From Balanoglossus misakiensis (lineage: Eukaryota; Hemichordata), in the NCBI GenBank assembly GCA_040954595.2, contig CM082594.2, positions 6,262,001-6,326,000 of the forward strand: DNA of 64,000 nt, given 5' to 3'. The position numbers and the translations under genes were made by a program. How positions within the stretch are numbered: position 1 is the first letter of the stretch; each line of letters starts with the position of its first letter. Positions 54,236-64,000 of this stretch are shown in pieces. The notes below the pieces were generated by a model. The model did no database searches. It was not told the DNA's origin and saw only the letters and a program-made list of their open reading frames with translations.

Positions 54236-55365
54236 GTAGACTTTTGCATTTGTGTTGCCTTGCATAGAATGTTTTAAATACATTTGTGACTTATACAATC
54301 TATGTCTAGACAGGATTGGTTAACGTCTTGAAATTGCACGGCGTGTGTTCACGTGATACTAGTGATAACGTCCAGATTGTGTGTATATCTAGACTATATA
54401 ACGATATATCAGACATAATAAATTGTCGCCGACTTTACAGACCATTCTTAGTTCAAAATGAGATTATTTAATCTGCCATAGAGCTCTACAATTACAGTTA
54501 TTTAGCTAGATTGAATTGTCTTCCAAAATGTAAAATCAGATTATTTCGTAACAGTTACATCTGACCGAATTCATTAAAATTAAAGAACGTAAAACATATG
54601 ACGATCTGTAAATAGGAAAACGGCCATCGTTCATTGACGTGGTGTGTGAGAGAATTAAGACAAGAATCTTATAATTCTTTTTCTCCATTAAAATTGCTGA
54701 TATTTGTCAACGACGTGAGTTGCCATTTACTAATTGATACACCTTGCAAACTGCTCTTCTCTGTTCCCTAGCTAAGGAGGTATTCAGTAGAAGTTGAAAA
54801 GTGAATCCCCGTGTCTTCGGTGACACCCGCAGGGAAGGTGCTTGTGAAAGCGATCCCTCATACATGCCACAGTAACGGTCGCGTTCAACGGACCGGAAAT
54901 GTGCCTTAAGACGAGGGGCATTGAAAAAGCCTCTAATTAACTTGCCAATGTCAAATGTGCAACTGGAGAATGTCGAGTGACCAAAACAAGGTCCCAGGCG
55001 TCTGTGTTACAGAGACTTAGGGCAATCTGTTGCATGTGGCCCACACTTTGCATTGGTGAAAACGGTCGATCTATCTTGATTGTTGTCAGGTCGTGTAGAT
55101 GCATTCCATACCTACATGTACTCTTTCCACACACATGGCTGTATGTTAATAGCATTAGGTTTCGTCTTCTGAGGCATGTCGACAGAGTTAGAACAATCAA
55201 ATATCCATGACACAGTGTTCCTGAATAGACAACATTCTCATGTGACAGGACAAACAATTCATGGCCCAGGGTGTTAGAAGGTGCAAAAGTACCTATCTAC
55301 CGGTAGATTCATATGAAGTTTGACTTGTATTTACTGGCTAGCAACCGAATGCTAAATGATAAAAG

Positions 55366-55575
55366 CCAGATAAAAGTTATGCAGCACTTGCTTATATTAC
55401 CCTTTTCCACCGCATTGGATCGTATAGCAAATTACAAAGGTTGAGTGTAAAAATAACTTTAAAACATGTAAGGGCCAACGATTTCATGTAGTCTAATGTT
55501 GTGTGGCATTCTTAAGTGTTGGATAAAAGGCAGAACTTAATACAGCACTTGCTCATACCACCCTTTTCCACTCTT
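55366..55575. repeat. Pair of diverged direct repeats
   Basis: Both copies read GATAAAAG...AGCACTTGCT.ATA..ACCCTTTTCCAC with scattered substitutions (55366-55415 and 55521-55575). They are about 150 bases apart and non-coding. Confidence 0.6.
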
Positions 55576-57829
55576 TAAAAAACTGCGCACAGAAAACAGG
55601 TGCATGATAAAGCAAGGCACGAAAGAATGACGCTTTGAGACGCTGCCTATTCACAGACCACAATGGCAATTCATTGGCAGCAGCTCTCCCGAGACTACCA
55701 CTAGGGAGCCCAGATAAGACATATAGTTGTGCATCTCCATCGTGACTAATTATTTGAAGCGGATGTATGTGTTTGGCTTGACGTTGGCGATTCTGTTCTT
55801 CTTTTTTACGAGCAGATTCTAATAGGTCTTACAGGAGTGATTGGGGATTCACGATGCGATTCTGGTATCCTCGGGTGCACACCACTCTCATGTCCTTTTT
55901 TCTCTACGCAGCAGAGAGAACTCTCTCTCGATCTCTCCGCGGCACTTAACTGTCAACAAACACTAAGAGTAAATGATGAGACGTTATTTAGGATGATGCT
56001 GTTAATGGGTACATTAAAAGGCTCTCAGACAGGCCGTGTAATGGAACTTTGACAAACGCGGCAGCGGAAGGCCACATTTTATGTTAGCCACATTCATTAA
56101 ATGTCATTATTACCCCCAAAACACTACGACACTCATCACCTGAAACAATCCGTGATGAAATCAGCTTTGCGGGTATGTAGGAAGCGATACAGGCTTTTGC
56201 AACACACACACGCTCTGATTGGGTGGGCGGATTTCAAATGTCAGGGATGTTTGCAGGTAACGTGTTCTGTCGCAAGAAAACGGATGGAAGCGACGTGTGA
56301 CCTTGTGCTGCGTATAGGCGTATGATGCAACACTTCTATCTCACTTGGGATAAACATAAACACAGCTTCAAGGGAAAAACCCGTCCCACTTAGGAAAATA
56401 TTTTAGTTCTATTAATTATAAACTTCAAATCACATGTAATTGGCACTTCTATTTTAAGTATTCCCGTGATAAATGATATAGTGAGCATTTAGTTGGCATC
56501 TCAATTGATTTAAAAAAAAAAAATTACTAGATAATACTTTGTTTCGAAATTGAAATGAAATGAAACAAAACGAAACAGATGCGAACATATAGCGTATGCG
56601 CGATGTACGGCACCACCGGTCATCAATAATTAATTTTTTGAAGATTTGACTATGTGATATGTAAGATTGTTTTGCAGTTTGCTTGTAGGCTGTTTAACAA
56701 GCTTGATTTCTCATAATTCCAACTTTGACGAGATAAGAATTAATCCAACTTTGACTAGATAAGAATTGATCTGCTGAGTATTCTAAACTTTCCAATAGCA
56801 CCATGTCTTGCGCGAAAACTAAGACTTCAATCTTGTCTAATCCTATACACGCGATAGTCTCTTTTCAAAGTGCTACAATCCTTGGTGACAATGTGCCAGA
56901 TAGGAATTGACAATCGCATCAAGTATGCGCAATTTAGAATAATTATCAGGTACAGCGCATCACGTAATGTGCCACATATATGATAGCGTGGGATTTTGGA
57001 GCCCGTCTTGCACGTAGGCCCTTTCACCGATCACGACACTATCGACAACTCGTGGGCAAGTGGATTTGTTATAGCTAAGAGCGATTCTACATTTTGGTTT
57101 TCTGTCCCAATCAAAATTTAGCATGACTTGTCAAACCTGCCTGTCTTTTGAGATTACTTTCAAGGGATATATTGCTGTAACTTTTTGCTGATAGGTCCAC
57201 TGTAGATGGTTTTACTGTAAATGGTGCATGTACCCTGTACACTATGGCAATTAAGAAGGTTAGAACGTATGCAGTATAGTGCGTTGATTCAGAATTAAAT
57301 TCGTGTCGCAAATATAGATTCACGCAATCTTAATTTGCATATAACAAATGGCTTCATTAAGTGAGTGATTTTACTCATGAAAAATATAAAGCATGTCTTA
57401 CATCGCAGCAATTACAAGCACAAAATCAAGAAAATGGTACCTTTACAAATGATGGACATCAAGCGTTTCTTTTAACGACACGTTGCATTTCTAGTTATAC
57501 TGGAATCGCACTAGTCACGTTCTGCGCGATCTGATTGTACTTCAATCATGTGGACACGATTTGCGCTGTTAAATTCAATAAATACTCACGTAAATTATTA
57601 TTCTCTGGACGTGGCTGTCAGTTTCATTTGTTCAAGACAGACCATTTTGCAATAATTCAATCCAAAGTCCTGTAAAGCAACCCTTCTTTCCCGTTAGTCA
57701 ATCTCAGAATTAGTCGATTAAACCAAGACGAAGTACATTATCGAACACAGGTTTCATTCCGCGTCCATCAAATTTGGCTAATTTGCGTTATCTTTCATCA
57801 ATATAATGAAAACGATTCTGCGATACCAG

Positions 57830-57921
57830 TGATATCCCAAGCAACGTCTATCTATGTATCTAGTTCCCTTGCACACTCTACTATCTATGTATCTATGTAT
57901 CTATCTATCTATCTATCTATG

Positions 57922-57993
<72 letters not shown>
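57830..57993. repeat. (CTAT)n microsatellite
   Basis: An imperfect start gives way to an almost pure CTAT array from about 57880 to 57992, with GTAT variants near the left end. It generates a spurious plus-strand frame of repeated IYLS residues. Confidence 0.97.
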
Positions 57994-60900
57994 ATTCAAT
58001 CAATCAATCACAGGGATTTCCATGGATTTTTAAAATGTGATTTAAACCTTAAAAGTCCTTGTGCCAATGTGTATTTGTACTTAAGACATGCGTACTCTCC
58101 AGGTAGACGAAAGTTTGTGCATGTATGCTCGAAAATAAGCCAAACCATTAGGAGAAACCTCAAATACAGCATGTTTTGATGACATTTTAATGGAAGTTTC
58201 GAGCAAGCTAATCTCGAAAGGTTACAGCTGCTGGAGCCGTGATCATAATCTGATCAATAAGGACCACGCGTGTTGTCATCTTTGGTATGGTTGCGGAAAA
58301 AAACGTCAGATAACGATCTGGACAAAATGTTTGTGCACATTATTATCTCAAGAACTGCCAAACAGTAAGATGATGTCAAAACCACAACATGTTATCGGAG
58401 GAATTTGCCAAGGACCAATTAAACGAATAAACGGGGAAATATAGTCATAAAAGTACTGTCAATCTCGAAAAACAACAACCACGGCTATATGTAGTGGGTG
58501 GTTATATCCAAAACACCATACAACCGCAGTTTACGTGTATTTACATTCACCAGAGAATCTCCCAATACATTGAATGATGCAATTAATCTTTAATGTGTTG
58601 CAAAATGGGTAACAATTTGCGCAAATGACTGTATTTTGGGAATAACCGGACTGCAGTCGATTTCCTTGCTTTTGGGCGAATCATTCCATGCCTGGCATTA
58701 GGGAATGCATCACGCTCAATCAGACAGTTGCTCGCTTGTGTCCACTCGTTACGATTCTCGCTATTGATGCTGAAACAGCTACCCCGTTTTATTGCGCTCC
58801 CCAAAAGCACCGAAGGTGAAGAGTGGGAACTCGAGACAAGATCGAAAGCATTCTTAGAATTTCAAAAAGCCATGCCATTATAACAGATGAAGCTTAACTT
58901 CGGCGTGTGTTCGGAAAGGCACACGTACCAGTACGTCTCCTTGCGTCAAACGCCTGTAGTTCGAGGAGGGCATTTCTAGCAACAGACGGACAGCTGCTGA
59001 ATTTCTCCACGATCAAGATTTGAATTAAATAAGACGAAAACGTAGGATTTAGATAAAGCAGTCTGCCAAAACGGGTCACGGCAGACTGAATGGCGCCAAG
59101 ACTCCAGTTTTAAACTTAATAATGTTAACAAAATTCTGTAATGTCGGCAAAATATCAGACCTATTAATATATACTGGGCTGTGGAAGATAAATCATGATT
59201 AATGTAATACATATAATATTCACATCCGTAGGGAACCCTTTGAAGGGATCCATAATTTAAAATTCTGTTGAATAGTGTAAAATTGCACAGAGATTAACCG
59301 CTGGGCTTAATTACTGCAAATTATTTACAAGGTACATGCAACAACCAAATTACACAGGTATTCATAGTATGTACCTGATATTTTAGCTCTTGTAATTTCA
59401 CCCTTTGACTCTGTCGTGACTTAAGTGTTTCGAAGTTTTGAGAAGCATAAAGTAATTTATTATTATGTTTTCATTAAATAAGTAACTGTTATAGAATGAT
59501 GGAACTTGTTTTCATCGAAACCATCGCGTGACTAACCGTGCCAATTAAGCCCGATCACGATTTTAACATCTGCAGGGATATTTTGCGTGTGTTGTTATAC
59601 TATATTATGTAAACATAAGAAACGTGAGACTTAACTAACCTAATAGACTAGAAATTCATGACAGTCGTATAACCTTTATTGGAGATGAGATTAAAATATG
59701 CACAATGTAATTGGTATCGTTGAGGTTCTGAAACGAATGCCTGCTAAAATAGAAAACTCAATCTTCCGGCTTATTGAGAAGACAGTTTATATATTATACA
59801 TACATGCAGGAGAATTTCAATTTTCAGTTCATGGTCACTTAAGTCTTATTCATTCATATTTATACCTCTTGTGGTCTTAGACACTGTCATCATTATCATG
59901 CAATATACAGATGATGAAAATCTAACATTGCTGATATTGCGAGGGAGATCTTATTTCGAACAATACGAAGCTAGTTTTCAATTTAGCTTAAAAGTTTAAC
60001 CGTACTTTACATTGCTCCGAGTCAGCCGTACTGTAACCTTACCTTTGGGTAAAGGGCGTACAGCTTTCGGTAAAGCCACACAGCAGGATCTTTAATTCAG
60101 CAGACATGTCTCTAAGCACGCACATGCTACATTGCATATGTCTGTGCTAAGGAAAATTACGTAAATTATTCGCGTCTGAAATGTCCTAGCGGTAAAAGAA
60201 GTCGTACTGATGAAAAAAATTCAATCTGATTAGAGAATCTTTTTTTGTTTCTTTGTGGTCAGAATTCAATGAACATTGTCAAGTAAAATTGTCCTAGTTA
60301 CCACATGGGTACGTGAATCAAAAGATTCAGAATGTTAGTCACAAGAAATTCCTCAATTGATAACGAGCACACACTTTTTATGTTTTAGTGCGTTTGACTA
60401 CATTAAGTCTACCTTTTGGATTTGTCAATGCAGCGTAAAATGCTGAGTATCTTGACGAATAATTTTCCTGTCTTTAGTCACCCTGCTGAGAAAAAACAAC
60501 GCGCTCTACCTGAAATATTTGAGTAAACGGCGATCGGAACGAAGCTGCGCAGGTGTCCATGGCAACAGCGGCAAGGTGAAATTATTAATTCGAATAAAGG
60601 TCAAAGTTCACATCAAGAGGCAGTCATTTGTGTTCACAAATATGCCAGGAATGAAATAGATCAACAGTGGGGCATATTAATCATTTCTGCACGCTTTGCA
60701 TGGTGCGCCGGATCTTCTCCGGTGACCTACCTGTTTGGTCACGTCGTAAATCTGCAAGGTTTTGACGAATGCATGAATTGGGGTATGATTACCTGGAATA
60801 TGGAACACCCTCGGCCAGACCATTCTATTTTGGCACACGACAGTCACGACTCAAACCTATTGTTTAAAAGAAAACCGTACCATTTCGAAAGAATTGATCT

Positions 60901-63900
60901 TAGCCAAAAAGCCAGTTATGTTTTTTTAAAATACAAACGAGATATGTTCTTATTCAGCGCATCATATATTGGCCATTTTTTTGCGTAATTTATTTGTCTC
61001 CGCATACAATCTCTTCGCTCAGCATGAGTGGCGTTAGTAGAAGAAAAAAATCGTTTTTATGTGATACTGAATGAAGTAATAAAGCAGATGATTAATTATG
61101 GGGCTCAGATGTGGAATGAAAATTGTTGCAATACTCCTTGTTTATGACTAAATGCCTCAGTTGAGAACATACTTAAGTTTTATATCAGAAGACCCGGCGT
61201 GACGATTTTGACAATTACGTGTAACCCTAAATGTTCCCTCCCTTGTAAGATTGAAGTCATACATGTCTTGCTGTATATCTTTCTTTTTCAGTTCGCCATG
61301 TGAGGTCTGCCAGGTTTCTGGCGCCATGCACGCGTTTCATCGTCGAATGTGGTCGTTGTACTAGTTGAATTCTCAAACTCACTTTGTGCCAGGGAAGCTT
61401 CGTTGATCAAAGCTCCGCAGCTTGTTCGTGAAAGGAACAGACGCGTGTCTCGCCAATGATACAGTCCCCGCGAATCCTACGAACACGTGGTAGTAAGGGA
61501 CACGCATGCCAAAATTCCCCTCGGTAATGAACAGACATGCCATAATTCCCTTATCTTGAATGTGAAATAATTCAGTGATATCATTAGTGTTCTCTTTCCT
61601 TTTTTCCATTTAACAAGTACTTGTTGTGGACGACAGGGCTACAAAATGCTTCCAACCCTGTCCCATGCCCAAAAGATAAATATCTCAAACAAGTGCACAT
61701 AATCAGTTCATAGAACTGCTTCGACATTTCTTGATGTATCTCGATATTCATTATGATGCAAATTGCTGCAATGGGGATAAAACTATGAATATTTGAAGTT
61801 CAGCATGTAAATAGGTCTCCATTTCTGTGTGATATACAGTCCGGATGTAGTAAAACACTGAAAAAATGCGTGTAGAGTGACACTTCTTTTTTAGTATACC
61901 TTCAGCACATTTTCGGTTCATCTTTCGTACAATCTCAGCATACTGCCTGAGTTACAAGGCTTTGCAGTTATGACATTTTTGTGGCAAGGGTACTTTTGTC
62001 TAGTTGGCAGTAAGATGTTTGTTCTGAAAAACCCAGTTGTACAATCAAGTAAGGATATAGATTTATGTGTACTTTTGCACATAACGATTTCTGGGTCGAT
62101 GAAAAAAGGTCAGTGAGGTTTTTTTTTGTAGTTGATGCTGTATAATCCGACGTTAAGAAGAAATTATTGCTATACTTCAGGGGATATGTGTGTTCTGTTC
62201 CTGTTTCTCGCGGATAGCTCTGACCCAAATAAGCTTTGCGTCTTTACTCTCGATCACGTCGCTTTAACTGCGCTAATACCGCTGTTATTATATCATTAAG
62301 CGCCTTAGAGGAATTTTAGCTTTGCCAGCTGCAGAGAGCAGGGAGACCCGGAGACACGAGGCTAATATGGTTGGCGATGAAAGGCTCCATTACAAACACG
62401 GTTTGAGTCGGGTGAACTTCAGAATACACAGGTAGCTATTTCGGGGACATCCTTTCTCCTGTGTGTGCGTCATCTGTCCTCTTCATCTGGTGGATCTTCC
62501 TTTTTTTTCGTTGAAGCAGCTTATGTGTAAAAAGCGATTGGTATAATTGCAGGCCTCGTCCGCCGGGACACGGCCCAGCTCGATCTCGTTAACAGGAAGT
62601 TTTGAATGAGTGCCACGGTGTACGTGCGATTGAATGGAATGTGATCGCGCTAAGCGGCGGGCACGTTGTAGTAGTTAATTTCTACTTCTTTGACAATTTA
62701 ACACATTACGTTTAGTGAACGTGAACGAGGGGGGAGTTCTGAGAGATTCCCGTTGGCAACGCGCAGAGACACTTTCGGAGAGAGCGCCGAGGGACTCGCT
62801 TTTATGACCGAAGCACCCGCGGTGATAATCTTTTACGATTTCACGCAATCTTTGGTAAGGATATGAAAGGTCGATTAAAGCCCTGATTTGTGCCACAGCA
62901 ACGCTGGTCGATTGTTTTCTAAATTGAAGTCTCTTGGTTGCCATGTGAAACACATGATAACCCGAAAGGTGAAGGTTTGCCATTAAAATACCCACGTTAT
63001 TGCTGAGAAAAACATGATCACGGTTTACCGTTCATTGATTGCAACACGTTATAATTCTAGAATGGATAAAATCGTGGCCAGACTATGGTTGATTAATTCG
63101 ATGAGAATTCTACCTGAAATTTGTTGGATGACTGAACTAAGCGAAGGTTATACCACTTTCTTGGTGGGGACCGGAGTTGTTTAAGGGGGTGCAAGGACTT
63201 TGTAACACATAAGCGAATGTCATCACAGGATCGGATGTGTCTACTTGTAGGTATAGAATATTAAATGGGCGACGATAAAGCTGTCAGATTACAAGATATA
63301 AAGCTAAGTTTAGGATCCATGATATGAGCCGCCCCAGCCGACCTCATAATTGGATCGTAATGTTTGAGAGAATTAGCCGGTGCGGTTTTAACGAGCCCAA
63401 TGCAAGGTCTGGCGGTTGGCCGTGCGTCGATAGATCAAGAAATAGACATTTAAGAACCGGCGTGGGAGCGTGCACGGTTCTCCTCTGGTATGCTGAACAG
63501 CTCGCAGGTCAGATACCGTAGCATTGATCGAATTCAATTCTTATTCCGGCCTGTGCTTTGTGTTCACAACTTACTGTTTTGCAAATGTTGAATGTACCGG
63601 TATGTAGCACCGTGGACGGCATTTTCAAGATGACAGCAAGTTTCAGTTTGTCTTGTGAAAATCAAACACTACTTCTCAATAGGCAGAATTTTAATCACCA
63701 AAGGCTCGATCAGTAGACCGTATATTATTAATATGCGATATATTCGCAATAGTATTTTTTGTCAGACCTCGTCTCCTTAGAAATATTCGAAAATCCATTT
63801 CTTCCTTACTATGGTTGGCGCCATACTATTTGAGATATTTAACAGCTGTGCACGGAAATGAAAACGCGTTTCATGTTGAAAGAGGCATGTATTTATTTCA

Positions 63901-64000
63901 TCATGGCTTTTTTGAAAATCGCATTGTCGATCGTGCTGCTCGGTGAACCTCCATAGCTAAAATTCCGGTAGCTAATAAAAATAGACTCTTAACGTAGATT
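57994..64000. other. Right edge, no recognised gene
   Basis: I found no gene I can support. One minus-strand exon-like block at 61383-61554 is described under findings. A 106-codon minus-strand frame at 62675-62995 has no recognisable domain. The first exon of gene B is expected on the minus strand to the right of 49612 but was not identified here. Confidence 0.45.

Larger units (their letters stand above)
50491..57829. other. Large non-coding stretch upstream of gene B exon 2
   Basis: No exon of the missing N-terminal receptor domain was found on the minus strand. The stretch holds a dispersed-repeat relative (54110-54235, reverse orientation), a pair of diverged direct repeats (55366-55415 and 55521-55575) and a 29-bp tandem duplication (56717-56774). 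A GC-richer patch at 52680-53110 has open frames on both strands without a recognisable product. Confidence 0.45.

Noticed and set aside
57829-58179. 116-codon frame rich in IYLS
   Set aside because: It is an artefact of the CTAT microsatellite.
58583-58810. Minus-strand frame with NEWTQASNCLIERDAFPNAR, loosely C-type-lectin-like
   Set aside because: Too short, with no WND or QPD motif and no cysteine pattern of the fold.
62675-62995. 106-codon minus-strand frame considered as the missing first exon of gene B
   Set aside because: It lacks a signal peptide and all the receptor blocks seen in gene A exon 1.

Overview
This window is nuclear DNA from an animal. The genes are split into short exons by many GT-AG introns, the non-coding sequence is AT-rich and holds tetranucleotide microsatellites and small foldback elements, and no bacterial operon structure is present. 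The only firmly recognisable genes are two membrane receptor guanylate cyclases of the natriuretic-peptide-receptor (GC-A/GC-B) type. The source is probably a marine invertebrate, possibly a deuterostome such as a hemichordate, amphioxus or echinoderm. That placement is an inference from gene type and repeat style and is weak.

Layout: both cyclase genes lie on the minus strand, one behind the other. Gene A (448-11469) has its first four coding exons here: signal peptide and ligand-binding domain. It runs off the left edge before its transmembrane, kinase-homology and cyclase exons. Gene B (32496-49612) has 20 consecutive coding exons here, from exon 2 of the ligand-binding domain to the stop codon, and every junction keeps the reading frame. 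Its first exon was not found in the 14.4 kb upstream and probably lies beyond the right edge. The shared exons 2-4 have the same intron phases in A and B and similar lengths (186/180, 119/122 and 136/136 bases), so the genes are tandem paralogues. The encoded type I membrane proteins are expected to bind an extracellular ligand and make cGMP in the cytoplasm.

The roughly 21 kb between the genes (11.5-32.5 kb) holds no recognised gene. It contains an exact 484-bp tandem duplication (20404-21371), a possible spliced plus-strand transcript (26739-27504) with a 91-codon reading frame, three foldback elements within 1 kb (27520-28440), and a few isolated exon-like open stretches that I could not identify. 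The 49.6-64 kb region holds a 30-bp minisatellite, a CTAT microsatellite, a dispersed repeat copy and one speculative exon. I found no mobile element with a transposase or reverse transcriptase, no tRNA or rRNA gene, and no clear new system beyond the receptor cyclase cluster.
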